NCBI GenBank assembly: GCA_009760855.2
Contig: WPIO01000022.1
Span: 2,549,001-2,613,000 of the forward strand
Source of the DNA: Cristatella mucedo
Lineage: Eukaryota; Bryozoa; Phylactolaemata; Cristatellidae
Length of the DNA stretch: 64,000 bases
Direction of reading: 5' to 3'
Shown: positions 44,650-57,802 of the stretch, in pieces
Layout: each line of letters starts with the position of its first letter
How positions within the stretch are numbered: the first letter of the stretch is position 1
The notes under the pieces: model-generated
Databases searched by the model: none
What the model was told of the DNA's origin: nothing
What the model saw: only the letters and a program-made list of their open reading frames with translations
Translations under genes and position numbers: made by a program

Positions 44650-45205
44650 GCTCTTAGCATCGCAAGTACGAAGCCTGCCGATGGCATGACAAATCCTATC
44701 ATATTTCTAGGGCTACGAGTTCCATTTGCAGTGCTTTGCATTTCACATCAATCTAGCTGACAGACAGTTCAGCTTTGCATTTACATTCATGAGTGGCTAC
44801 CGTGTCCGCTCCTGGTGCCAGTTTCCCTAGCTGAGACCCGTGCCCATACACTGCGAATTTGAGCCGATCTGGAGGGGAGTGCTGGACCCACTCCCTTAGG
44901 CCAGGCCTCCACGTGTGGCTAATTAACTCGATCACTAAAGGCCGGCTCTGAGGACCAGGTAACAAGAGCACAGAGGCACGTCAGACGACGATGGGCAGCT
45001 CACTACCTAGTCATCGCGCCGGATGTAGCCTTCCCGGAGGCACTGTCCGCGCTTGCATTATCTCACCACGGTCGGCACGGCACATTTTCGGCATGCAAGG
45101 CAGCCAGTTTCGTGCAGGCCAGCTAAGGAAATTAGGCAGCCGGCTCGATTACACACCGTGACATGCATCTATTCTGCCGACTGCCATGGACGGCTTCGAG
45201 CACAG
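44650..45205. other. Intergenic, nothing recognised
   Basis: Chance frames only. Confidence 0.4.
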
Positions 45206-45211
45206 CCTACC

Positions 45212-45574
45212 TCACTAAAAGAGCAAGCAGCCCGAAACGAATCAAGTGCAAATAGCACCCCCTAGGGCGCGGCGCTCCATTCGCTGAAGACACGTGCCGA
45301 GTGCCAATTCTTCGCACAAATCTCTGTGAAGATAACCGCTCCTCTCCTTCTGGCCCTACTCCTAGCAACTTCTTGACATGCACAACAGCTATGGTACGGC
45401 GTGCTACTAAAGTAGAAAAAGGCATTGGCAACACATCTCTGCTGGCTTTTGCCGCACTCTTTACACCGAGCGACTTTCCAAAAACCAAGCCGGGTTCGTT
45501 AGCCAACAGCGATACCTCCTTATTTTTCGCAAGATCCTCTGAATTCGATCTGAATTTCTCATCACATCCATCTT
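45212..45574 (-). other. Long open frame of unknown origin, open on both strands
   Basis: About 120 codons without a stop on the minus strand, including SLLANEPGLVFGKSLGVKSA and RRTIAVVHVKKLLGVGPEGE. The plus strand is also open over about 45287-45577. No motif is recognised and no convincing splice sites bound it. It may be a captured exon, an old transposon ORF, or chance. Confidence 0.25.
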
Positions 45575-46265
45575 ACTAGGAGACGGTACATCTACAGGGT
45601 CTGTCTCACCTAGCTCAAGAATCGCTTGCAAAGGAGCCGAGGCAAACAGCTTTGCCTTGCAGCACGGAGTCGCATTGCCAGGCAGCAGCTAAGGGGGTCT
45701 CGGCGGCAGCAGCAGTAGCAACGACAACGACGACGAAGCAGGACACCAACGCATGCACACGGGGCGAAGCTTGAAGGCACACATATAAGGAGATTTCCGG
45801 GCAGGCCCGGCAGTAGCCAAATGCTGCTTGCAGCCAGCAACTGGGCTCGAGCCTCCGACCTCCCAAGCATACAGGCAGGGCTGAGCCAGAGCTCGGCGGC
45901 CTAGTGCTCTGACTGGTTTCTGCGTTTTACCAGCGGTCATCTCAAGTGGCTGGGCAGAAGAGCCTACTATCGAATCTCAAGAAAAAAACTAAATAAACAA
46001 ACAGATAATGAACGAAGGGAAGCAAGATCGCAGGAGTGGCCACGGATACCAGGCAAAAGTAGCTACAGAATCGCCTACTCGACCGACGAACCACGAACCA
46101 TTGCAGAGTTGCAGCTAGTTCGAGACGTATGCACATCGGTGCTTGCATGCAGACACAAAGGAGGCCAACAACCGTCTCCAAACTGAGAGCCGCCCGGAGC
46201 AAGAGTATTCGATGCTCCCACTCCTGCTCCTTGGATTTTCTCTCCCTCTCTCTCACTCACTTGCC
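45575..46265. other. Intergenic, nothing recognised
   Basis: Chance frames only, before the CT-rich run that abuts LINE-A. Confidence 0.4.
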
Positions 46266-46267
46266 TA

Positions 46268-46326
46268 TTCCCTCAGCCTCTCTCTCTCTCTCTCCCTCTC
46301 TCTTTCTCTTTCTCTCTCTCTCTCTC
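46268..46326. repeat. (CT)n run abutting LINE-A
   Basis: CTCTCTCTC with CCT/TTT interruptions; its right end merges with the LINE-A RT sequence encoding LADVIAK. Confidence 0.9.
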
Positions 46327-47420
46327 GCCGATGTAATCGCAAAGCAGAGTCTGGGCTTTACTTTTTTGCAGATGAAACACAGCTGTACCTATGCTTTGAT
46401 CCCTCTTAGCCCTCCAGCATGTCGAATTCTCTCACTGCCCCTTGCTGCATGTATTGCTGACATCCACATATAGGTGGCAGCAAACTTTCTCAAACCGAAT
46501 GACAACAAAACCAACTTACTAGTTATGGGTAAACCAAGTGTGACTCGGAAATTGGAAAGCTTAACACTCAAAATCAGCCATCATATCTTCTGCAGAATCT
46601 GCAAGAAATCTAGGTGTATTGTTCAAAGTGACCTTTCACTGGACGACAACATCAGTAACACAATCAAGTCTGCCTACTTTCAGCTAGCTACATAAAATTG
46701 CAAAAATTTTGGCCAGCTTAGACAGGGATACTACACCCAAGCTGGTCAATGCATTATCGACATCCTGTCTCGACTTTTGTAACTTTCTGCTTGCTGGTCT
46801 ACCGGCCTGTGCAATCAGATGCTTACAGTTGGTACACAACTCTGCAGCCAGGCTTGCCTGTGGTGAGCATGGCAGCTGCCACATCACGCAACTTCTCAGC
46901 GATATGCACCGGCTACCAATCAAGCAGCGTATCGACTGTAAGGTCCTGTCACTAATTTTGGGTCCCTTCATTCTCGTGCTCCAGCCTACCTATCAGAACT
47001 ACTCCCCACCAAGGCTAGGCATCGCGCCACCCGCTTTCTGACTCAGATCGTTTAGCTGTACCTCGAACCAACCTCAAATCCTTCTGAGACCGAGCGTCTT
47101 TGTTCGTATGCTGCCAAAGCCTGGAACTCACTCCCGACTGATGTCACGACATCCATTGACTTCACATTCAAAAATTTGCTAAAACGCACCTGCTTCTCAC
47201 AGCATTTGGTGGGTCCTTGAGATTTGTCTTCTGTATGCTTATTCGTGCTGACATTGTGCATGCTGCTACTAACCATATGTATATGTTGACAACGAACATG
47301 TTACCTCTAACCATACAGTCAGGCTTCATTTACAGCATGTGCAAAGTGCCTGGAAAGAGATTGCGAGTTGTCTGAAGGCGCTAGACAAATGTAGTATACT
47401 AACAATTATTATTATTATTG
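46310..47420 (+). mobile_element. LINE-A copy from mid-RT to 3' tail
   Basis: Starts LSLADVIAKQSLGFTF, passes the degenerate YADD site, has NLLVMGKPSVTRKLESLTLK, a frame of about 110 codons in the C-terminus (LSTSCLDFCNFLLAGLPACA), 3'UTR and GTGCAAAGTGCCTGGAAAGA tail with ATT repeats. Broken by stops and shifts. Confidence 0.88.
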
Positions 47421-48315
47421 CGGTAACTGGTTGCACCCTATATCCGCGGCACGGCTGCAGGCAGCCCAGTGCCTTACGGATGCTTCGGTCAGCTTTGGAG
47501 TGCACCCAACAGAGGTGAGGTGGGGTGTAAAGGCAGAATCACAGCACGACCAACGCTTAACAGAATGTCAAGAATACTGCAAGAACTAACAATACGAAAG
47601 CCGGAGCCGGTCGGAAAGCTCAGCTGACGACCACTGCACCAAGATCAAACACCTCCAGTGCAGTGCATCTGCCAGCAAAGCCCACTATTCAGATGCTTCT
47701 CATCAAAGGCATAAGCCAGCCAAGAGCTGGTCTGTATTCGAAGGACAAAAGAAATCAATTGCAAAGTGTAGGTCACAAAGTGTCAATATGACGACCTTTA
47801 GGTCACAAGCTTCCGATGTAGACGAGCCCTGCAGATAGCATTCAGCAATGACCAAAACGTGCCACAGCTGCTGCTGCTGCCACCGGCGGCCTGCTGCTAC
47901 TGCACAGCCACCTCTGCTGCTGCCCACCACTGCTGCTGCTTAAATTGCAGCTTGGCCTTGTGCTTCAAACGAATGTTTAATGATAATTCGCCTTATAACC
48001 ACCACCTCCACCTGCCCTAGCAGCTGGCAGCAGCCCCCACCCCCCACATGAGGCTCCAAACTGCCCACCATCAAGTAGGCACAGCAGAGCCACAGAGGCT
48101 CAGTTTCGCTTAGGACAGCTGCCCTTGGGACAGTCACCGGAGCCTGCCGGGCGCCTGCAAGGCTGTAAGGTGACCTGGCCCAGTGTCCATCTAGGGCAAG
48201 CAGAGCTTCAGCCACGATGAGCTACTGACAGCCCAACTGCACCTAGCTACTAGCAGCCCAGCAACATCCATCCAATCTCTCCCACCCCACGGATGTTGAC
48301 CTTGTATATATGTCA
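47421..48315. other. Intergenic, CAG/CTG-rich, nothing recognised
   Basis: Short CTG runs near 47860-47940; chance frames. Confidence 0.4.
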
Positions 48316-48392
48316 AATAATAATAATAAATTGCATAGTACCCTCAGAGAACTCAATCTCTTTCTAGGCATTTAAAATTGCTGCAAAGGAAG
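48316..48392 (-). mobile_element. LINE-A 3' tail only
   Basis: Minus strand: CCTTTGCAGCAATTTTAAAT, GCCTAGAAAGAGATTGAGTT, CTGAGGGTACTATGC, ATT repeats. It directly precedes the long GA array. Confidence 0.85.
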
Positions 48393-48425
48393 CATGGTCG
48401 ACTAAACCAATACCTGGCATCGTTC

Positions 48426-48773
<348 letters not shown>

Positions 48774-49299
48774 AGAACAAGGGAAAAGTGAGCCGGGACG
48801 ATTGATGACATTTTTCATCAAAAATAGGATGTCAGGCCTATCAGCACTGCCCTTCTGCCCAGTGCACACACTACCACCCAGGCCAGCCTGTAGAACAGCT
48901 GTGCACCGATGTGGGACAGCTAGGGTGGCGGTGTCAGACTCCCTGCAGCTCGTGCCACGAGCTACAGGGCTGGCTGGCACGTGTCCAGAAAGGGCAGTCT
49001 GCTCCGGGAAGGGGAATAAATAGCAGCCCTGACAAAAAGCAGCCGAATGCTGCACGGATCAAAGGGGGTTTGCTGCTCATCTTAGGGTCAGCTATGCTGC
49101 TGCTACCACTGCTGTTGCCAGCACTTCCAGCAGCCGAAACTCACAACAACGGCTGCTAACGGCCCACCCCCCCCCAGTTCAGTTATGAGCGGTTACGAGG
49201 CAGCCGATGTTGAGTACGAACTGTAGCATCAGCTCGAGAAAGGCACATATGCCCAGCTTCAGCACGGCCCCCTCCCCGAGCATTACGCAAGCACGCAAA

Positions 49300-51022
49300 C
49301 AATCTTCTAAGGCATGAGATCACTCGCTCAAATTTGACAGATAAGCATGCAACGATACTCTCTCACTGCAGCAGGAAAACCGCGAGCCAGACGAGCTCTG
49401 CACACGATCGGCACGTGTCTGTCGCACGATGAGCCTGCATCACGTCTCTGTGGCTCTGAGGCCGGGGACAGTTGACAGGAGGCTCTCAGCCGCAACCGAA
49501 GACCTGCGGAACAAGGCATTTCAGATCTACGGCAGCAAACAACGCCGAGAGCTCGCCGACAGAAACGGCAGGAATGGACACGAGCTAGCTGGGGCACTGT
49601 CTGGATAACGACCGAGCAGAAGCCGGCCGCTAAGAACTGTTTTCTATCTCGACAACCAAATCAACCACGTGGTGCTCGTGTTGCAGGTGATTGCAACCGT
49701 TGCCCCACCTCACGCGAGACTCGCCTCAGACGACACGGAAGCCGGCGTGCAGCTGAAAAATACGTGCGACAGTAGGCAGCGGCGACCGGAACGAAGGCCT
49801 CGCGGCGGAGTCTAGGCAGGCCTGACTCTGCGTCAGGCAAACTACTTCTCTGCCTCCCCTTCCCACGAAACGCTAGCAAAGACACGGGACCCAACGCGCC
49901 ATGCTGCTGTATCCCAATGCTCGCCGGTAAGTCGAACCACCTATAAACATACGTCGCTGGCTGACCGACTGAAGGTAATTAAGTTGTCACTGCGACCGAG
50001 CGGGATGAACTGAAAATGAAATAAGGGCGCCAAGAGCCAAGAACTAGACGTCTCACACGCAGAGGTTAGAACCGTTAACGCTACCGCTCATGAAAGCGCT
50101 TTCGCTAGCCTGGCCACGAAGTAAGCCCCCGAGATTCGTGGAGCGCCACGGCGAAAGCGGCGGATATCAACTGCTGGCGCAACAGGGCCCGCTAATTCGA
50201 TACAGCCGCCGTCCGACGGCGGACTCAACAGCCCATCCCCAGCGGGCCGCTACAGCGGCTCGCGATAGCGCGCGGCCAGCCCGCCGGTGGCGCTTTTACT
50301 CACCGTTACCTGAACCTGATCCATTGAGCTTGCATTCGATTATCACTACTTGGCTCTCACTCAGGCTCCTTCGGTGAGCTTGTTTCTGTGCGCCCAGCGG
50401 CGCGTCCGAGCCGCCCGAGTCAGCCATAGGTGACCCCCATTGATTACGAACGAATACTTCCGGTATAGTTGTAATGGGGCTCGGGTCGCCCGTCGCGTAA
50501 ACAACCTGACCAGCTGTCGCCGGTGGGCTACGCTGAAGGTTTCAACAGTGTTCGCGTATTGAAAATCCAAATGCGTTTGCCAAACTAGAAATTCTCGGCA
50601 GGTTACCGACCAACAAGCCTGGCGCTGGGTCAGATCCAATGCGCGGGCGTTTAGCCCACTGGCTTCCCGGTCGGTGAGCTGATAGGTCAACGCATTCAAC
50701 CTCCCACCGGCCGCCCGCCCGCCGGGTCTGCATCCTACAGGTTGCATCCAGCTCTCGGCCGACGTCGCGCGCAGCCTTCGACGCCGCCCGGCGGCGGCGG
50801 CTCGGCACGACGCGCGCGGCGCTCGCTGAGGCCTGCGCTCTCGCAGCGGCCTCGCGCGGCTGCGGCGTCGCATTTAACCGCTTTCGTCGTCGACTCCCTC
50901 CGAAACGTCATCGCCAAGAACCGCTCGCTGCGAGCGGTACGCGCTCCTGCTTTGGACCGTGCTTCGCCATCGACTGCTAGACAAACGTGTACTCGCCCCC
51001 GGCGCGCAGCCCTCGCTGGGCC

Positions 51023-51107
<85 letters not shown>

Positions 51108-51330
51108 CTTATGGTCACCACACCATACTTGCTCCCGGGTATCGCTTCCAACGGCTAGGCTAACCGATGCTGCGCCTCCAAGTTGCCCGAGTGCCGCCGA
51201 GGCTAGAGACGCCACCGCGACGGCGGTGAGCGGGCGAGTCTATGGGCCGCGACCACGGGTAGGATCACCCGCCACGATCCCCCCTACCCACCCATTAGGA
51301 ACCCTGCGGCGCATTAAAAGCCGATCACAT
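49300..51330. promoter_or_regulatory. CpG-rich region, possible promoter
   Basis: Much richer in CG dinucleotides than its surroundings, densest at about 50.05-51.3 kb, with a (CT)n tract. No gene is recognised in it. It lies about 20 kb upstream of the first PHACTR exon found (minus strand), so it may hold that gene's promoter and a non-coding first exon; this is inference. Confidence 0.3.
51026..51105. repeat. (CT)n microsatellite in CpG-rich region
   Basis: About 39 CT units. Confidence 0.97.
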
Positions 51331-51889
51331 TCCACCACTGCTGCATTAGCCAAAATTGATTTTTCGTTAATTACATGCTAATATAGTAATAGCAATTTAA
51401 CGTGGACTTAATTTTAATTATTTCTGAACTCGCCCAACTAGAGAGGTAAAGGAGGGAGACAGGTCGACAGGCAGGCAAGCTGAGACTGAGACTCGAGCGG
51501 TGGGGGGGGGGGGCTCGGTAGAAGAGCCGCTGCTCTGCTGACCTCGACGCCTCGCTTTCGGGCGTCCTAGTGAGAAGGGTACGGGCACTTGACCGCCGCC
51601 AATTCCACTCAGTAGAGAAACTGGCCTGGAACTCGAGGTGCCGAACTAACTCGTTACTATCGCTTACATAAGCGTGAAGCTCTATGCTGGCAAGAACGGC
51701 GAGCGAGTAAGTCGCCAAGCTGTTAACGCGGTACGAGCCGTGTTAATTTTATGGCCGCTAATAAAATATCGCTCACTAGCCCGTTGAGTAAACCGGCGAG
51801 CTTCTCCACTGCTACGGCAACGGCTCGGCTAGCAGCAGGAGATGATGCAGACGAAAGATTTTAGCAAGCAAACGACGACGCGAGCTGTC
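51106..51889. other. Intergenic, nothing recognised
   Basis: Chance frames only; a poly-G run near 51505. Confidence 0.4.
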
Positions 51890-52026
51890 GAAGTCTGTTG
51901 GCTACCGAATGCGTACCGAAAGCCGCTTAGGCTGTGAGTGCGCTCTGCAAAACTCTTCTTCGTAACACCCACGTGGTCTTTGTGACTTTGTGGAGTTACA
52001 GACGGAGATAGATTACATTACATTAC
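51890..52026 (+). mobile_element. LINE-B 3' tail with ACATT repeat end
   Basis: GAAGTCTGTTGGCTACCGAA, AAAGCCGCTTAGGCTGTGAG, TTTGTGGAGTTACAGACGGA, then GATAGATTACATTACATTAC. It shows that LINE-B ends in a pentamer repeat. Confidence 0.9.
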
Positions 52027-52544
52027 CGAGGAGGCGAGACGTCGAGTACAGAACGGACCCCTGCACCTGCATCGAAGGGGCTGCAGCCACAACCGTCGAT
52101 CTGGGTCAGGCCCCCACCACCCACCCGCTTGACGAATTTCAGGCTGCAGAACGTAACCCGGTCCAGTAATGGGCAGCCAACATTGATTAAAACCGAAGGA
52201 AAGCTGCCGCGACACAGCTCCCTATCCGGTCACCTGTCGAGGTTGCTGAAACAGGAAATGAAGCGACTCCTCGAAGCCACCATCACGTGATACCAGGAGA
52301 ATCGTTAGACTTAGCCAACGGCTGTGCTCGGCGTAGAGAGCAGAGCGGTCGGCGCCTCTCTGCCTTCATCGTCACTCCTCCTCCTCCTCCTCCTCCTCAC
52401 CCTTCGTGCCTTCGGAGGCAAGAGAGCCCACGCGAACCGCTCCCACTCACAGCGTGAATTGGACTTGGGCCACGAACGGGCCAGCATCATCGTCTACGCT
52501 ACCCCGTTCCAGCATACCCAGCAAGACGATTTCCTTAGTGAGCC

Positions 52545-54692
52545 AAGCATACAAAAGATCAGTACTGACTGTTCATCGACAGGCATACGAGGACTACGGT
52601 AGGTCGTACCGATCGATCCTAGCAAAGGACAAGTCAAGCTTCTATAAAAAACATTGTTGAATCACAGTTGCTCAATCCAAAAATGCTAATGTCGACGATT
52701 AACCATCTCCTCAATCGCTCCCAAGTTTTTACCCTGATGGTTCCTGTGATGATCTAGCTGATCGCTTCTCTAGATTCCAGAAGATAGACAAGATCACGGA
52801 GTCCATCCGTGCGATGGTAGCACCCCCTAGAATGTTATTCCACGATTTCTTTGCAGCACCTCAATGTCTACATTCAAGCAGGTCACTGGTGATCTCGTCC
52901 TGAACTTCATATCCCAATTAAAGACGATAAGTCCTTTGGACTTTTTTCCAGCTCCTACGCAGCACTGATCTGCTGCTGCTATGCATAAGTAACATTGCTA
53001 ATATGTCATTAGCCTCAGGTCATGTCCCAGAAGCTTTCAAAAAAGCTGTTGTCAGGCCACTTCTTAAGAAAGCGACACTAGACCAAGAGAACTTGAGCCA
53101 CTACCGCCCAGTCTCCCTCCTACGATTCCTACCAAAGACAGTGGAACGAGTCGTGGCAGACCAGCTGAACTTATGCATTGAAACTTCAAATCTTGCTTAG
53201 TAAGTTCCAGTCTGGCTGTAGAACTAATCACTCCACAGAGTCAGCATTGCTTCGTATGTACAATGACCTACTTAATGATTCAGACATGGGTAGAGTATCT
53301 CAGCTTGTTTTGCTCGATCCTTCGGCAGCTTTTAATACTACTGACCACCAAGGTCTTCTTGGGTGTTTCTCATCTTGCCTGGGCATTACTGGGACTGCTC
53401 AGCAATAGTTCAGGTCCTAGCTCAGTGGGTGACTACAGAGTATTGATGTGAATGGACAAAGATCATCCGAGGCACCTCTGAAATATGGGGTACCTCACGG
53501 CTCCGTGCTAGGTCCGGTTCTTTTCACGGTTTATACTCTCGCTCTGGCCGATGTGATTGCCAAGCACAATCTAGGCTTTCACTTCTATGCGGGTGACACT
53601 CAGTTGTACCTTTGCTTTGATCCCTCCCAGCCTTCCAGCACATAGAATTCTCCCAACTCCCTTGCTGAATGTATCGATGAAATCTGCACATGGATGGCAT
53701 CACATTTTCTCAAATTAAATGAGGATAAAACTAATTTACTAGTTATGGGCCAACCAAATGCGATTCAGAAATTGGAAAGAAAGTCTAATGCTCAAATCGG
53801 CTCTGCGAGCATATCTGCTGTTGAATCTGCACGAAATCTAAGTGTCATGTTCAAAAATTACCTTTCGTTAGACGACCCCATTAGCTCCACAATCAAGTAT
53901 GCCTACTTTCAGCTACATAACATTACTAAAATTCGGGCTTGTTTAGATAAGGATACCACGTCCAAGTTGGTCCATGTATTTGTGACTTCCCGTCTTGACT
54001 TGTGTAACTCACTGCTCGCTTAATTACTGGCATGTGCAATCAGGCGTTTACAAATGGTGCAAAACGCCGCAGCTAGGCTTGTCTGTCGTGACAGTTGCAG
54101 TTGCCACATCACACGACTTCCCGCCGACCTGCACTGGCTACTGGTCAAGCAATGTATTGACTTCAAGGTTTTGTCGTTCACTTTTAGGTCCCTTCATTCT
54201 TCTCCTACCTATCAGATCTACTCTACCACCATGCCAAGCATCGTACCACCAGGTTTTCGGAAACTAACTGTTTACCTATATGGAGACCGTGCATTTAGCT
54301 CGTAAGCTACACCCATATAGTCTTTATGACTTTGTGGAGTTACAGACGGAGTTACATGCTCCCAAAGCCTGGAGCTCACTTCCGACCTGCGTCACGACAT
54401 CACCTGACTTGATCACATTTAAAAAGAAATTAAATAGCACCTATTTATGACAGCATTTAGTGGGTCCGTGTGATTCATCCTTTATGTGCTTATGCGTGCT
54501 GCCACTGTACATGCTGCCACTAACCACACTTGCATGCTGACCCTGAGCATGTAACTTCTATGTTATTCGGGTAGTTTATAAAGCATGATACCAGTCAGCA
54601 TTCGACCGTGTTTCCTTTGCAGCAAATTTAAAGCGCTTAGAGAGTGATTGAGTTCTCTGTGGGCACTTTATCAAGTGTATTATTATTACTAT
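52545..54692 (+). mobile_element. LINE-A, longest copy (linker, RT, 3'UTR, ATT tail)
   Basis: A CR1/L2-like non-LTR retrotransposon. In order: LTVHRQAYEDYGRSYRSILA linker; RT motifs [24 protein letters not shown]...NHSTESALLRMYND, LVLLDPSAAFNT, GVPHGSVLGPVLFTVYTLAL, FYAGDTQLYLCFDPS (catalytic YADD read as YAGD); FLKLNEDKTNLLVMGQPN; VTSRLDLCNSLLA; 3'UTR and the GCGCTTAGAGAGTGATTGAG tail with ATT repeats ending near 54692. Stops and shifts make it inactive. No endonuclease domain is seen upstream. A 50-bp LINE-B scrap interrupts it at 54304. Confidence 0.93.
54304..54354 (+). mobile_element. LINE-B 3' scrap inside LINE-A
   Basis: CACCCATATAGTCTTTATGA and TTTGTGGAGTTACAGACGGA interrupt the LINE-A sequence that elsewhere reads AGCTCGTATGCTCCCAAAGC. 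The scrap matches the last ~45 bp of LINE-B. Confidence 0.85.
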
Positions 54693-54937
54693 TAACAAGC
54701 GACGACTCGAGGAATACCTTGTACCTGCGGTTCTGACTGACGATGTCTCGTAGCCACATTCTGTGCGATTGATCGCGACGTTTTTTCCGAATGTCGCTGA
54801 GGGAATAAGGGCTGAGACTCGCTGTAAATTCGAGCGGCGCCTGTAATATCTTTTGAGCACTTACTACTCGCGTAGCCTGACCTGGGCTGATGAAGATGGG
54901 TGAATTCGATCGCAAGCTCTTCCAACTTAGAGCTCTT

Positions 54938-55172
<235 letters not shown>

Positions 55173-55174
55173 AG

Positions 55175-55936
<762 letters not shown>

Positions 55937-55941
55937 GTATA

Positions 55942-56011
55942 TATTTTTGTATAGCACCCTCAGATAACTTAATTTCTTTCTAGACACTTTACATATGCTT
56001 TGAAGGAAGCA
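55942..56011 (-). mobile_element. LINE-A 3' tail only
   Basis: Minus strand: AAAGTGTCTAGAAAGAAATT, AAGTTATCTGAGGGTGCTAT, ACAAAAATATA, then joined to the TA/AC microsatellite, which replaces the usual ATT tail. Confidence 0.8.
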
Positions 56012-56103
56012 AGATCAAGTGGCTTGTGCGACCTCGACAGCTGACCGGATAAGAAGCTGTATTTCGGTAGCTTTCTTTCGGTTAACGGTTCACTTTCGCC
56101 TGC

Positions 56104-56219
56104 TGCCCTTAGCGGAGTTCATTTGCTTGATACTACCACCACTAATACAAGTATAAATAATTAAATATATCTAATTTGGTAGTGGTGGTGGTACCAAGCA
56201 AGTGAACTCTGCTGGCAGT
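56104..56219. repeat. Imperfect inverted repeat, ~40 bp arms
   Basis: Arms 56104-56144 and 56180-56219 (GGAGTTCATTTGCTTGATAC and ACCAAGCAAGTGAACTC) are complementary with about a fifth mismatched; the 35-nt spacer is AT-rich. Confidence 0.8.
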
Positions 56220-56594
56220 AACAGAACTCCGGGTCTCGCTGCTGCGCGAGTGTCTCTGGCTTCATGCCTCAGTGTCGGCGTAATCGACTGGCGACGCCCG
56301 TTACCTCGTCAGCCCCAATGGATGACTGGCGGCTAGATAATTTCCGGTTGCAGGCGCTTGCGTTTAAACCGTTGAAGGCGTAGGTCCCGTCTCTGCGGCG
56401 AAACATTTGAGGTCGAAAGTTCCGAGGCCAAGGTGGTCAAGGCCCGAGGCAAGAACCGAGACAAGAGCGTCGAAAATGCTTGGCGAATGAAGCAAGCGCC
56501 TGAATCATTTGACCAATTGAACATTGGTTAGATGATAGGGGTGATACCTGCATCAACGCTGGCTTGCGCAATGAATGACCTCCGTTTCGGGATA

Positions 56595-56672
56595 ATAATA
56601 ATCACGTGTAATTATAAGATTATTGCAGAGCCCCACGAGAACTAAATCTCTTTCTAGGCACTTTACATGGAT
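56595..56672 (-). mobile_element. LINE-A 3' tail only
   Basis: Minus strand: AAAGTGCCTAGAAAGAGATT, AGTTCTCGTGGGGCTCTGCA, then ATT remnants. Confidence 0.8.
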
Positions 56673-56832
56673 CCAGTAGCTGGCCCTATATGTCACCGTG
56701 GCCGAACATTGAACTACATTTAAAAGCAAGCAGGAGAAAAATTCCGAAAACTCCACGCCTCGCTGTAAAGCCGCGTTTACAAGGTCCGCGTTGTGGCGCT
56801 GTCGAGGGCTCTCCTTCTTTGCTTTGAAAGGC

Positions 56833-57019
56833 ATGGCAGACGACTTGACCGGCGAAGTAATCGAAGAGTTCCTCGCGAGTGTCTGTTTGTTGGACACAGC
56901 AAGCTCGTCATACAAGGATCAGATCATGAAGCGGCGGGCTACAAAAGCAATCTTGGATTGGTTTAAATTCACTCGTCGGTGCATCGCGGAGGGCCATTTC
57001 CTACCTCCCTTGCAAAAGT
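56833..57019 (+). CDS. Possible first coding exon, unknown protein
   Basis: An ATG in good context (G at -3 and +4) opens a frame MADDLTGEVIEEFLASVCLL, continuing with a YKDQIMKRRATKAILDWFKF segment and ending LPPLQK before a TAA. A possible donor (AAAA|GTAATT) sits at its very end. The frame lies in a GC- and CpG-rich stretch and its amino acid mix looks protein-like. I do not recognise the family and see no downstream exon. It could also be chance. Confidence 0.3.
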
Positions 57020-57802
57020 AATTTTCCGCGACTGCCCAGGGGGAGCTAGTTCGAAGCCCCACTGAAAGCAGACGGACCGCGATAACTTACTACAATAACT
57101 TAGTACGATAATGAAGACCGAACGAATTAGGACAGAAGCAGGACAGAAGCGAGACGGATCGCGGGTAAACACCGCTTAAGAATAAGCTGCACGATACCGC
57201 TACACTCCGTACACTCGAGGCCTGTGGGCATCCGCCACCGCCTTCGTCCGGCTGGACTGGGTTTTGCGCTTCGCTTGGTAACTGCGCTTCTACCAGCGGC
57301 ACGAAACTGCTTCGCACAAATAATTCATTGTACGACTCATCGGCGAGAACGCGGTCCGTTCCTTCTAGGCTTATGAGCTCTCGCGCAATGTGCCTACTGC
57401 GGTACTCTGACCCCGCCAACCCCGCGCATGCGTAACGTGGACCGAAGCGGAGAGAATACGATTGCTTGCTAAATTATGACCATAGTTCATTATGCACCAC
57501 GAGCTTTCGACCCGTTCGTCCGTTGGCATCAACGTCTACGGCCTCGTATGCCTGGCTAGGGCTAGGCTCGCGCGCTCTCTCCGTGCAACGGAGTGTGACC
57601 GTCCTAATTTGCTGCCAGCACACGCCTCAGCTCATTTTGTCACGTCCCAGACCTTATCGCGCTGTCTTCGAGGACAAGAATTTTTCTGTAGAGTGAATCA
57701 GTAAGCTTCATCCATCATCAAGCTTGCTTCAATCTTAAAAAAATGATGCAATCAGCTTTAAATAATATATTTATTGATTACTATACACTTCTCTTACGAG
57801 GT

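Noticed and set aside
50304-50324. Short ATG frame MDQVQVT with a GTGAGT donor on the minus strand in the CpG-rich region, as a PHACTR first exon
   Set aside because: Its phase (0) does not fit the acceptor of the exon at 29884-30174 (needs phase 1), and seven codons are too little evidence.
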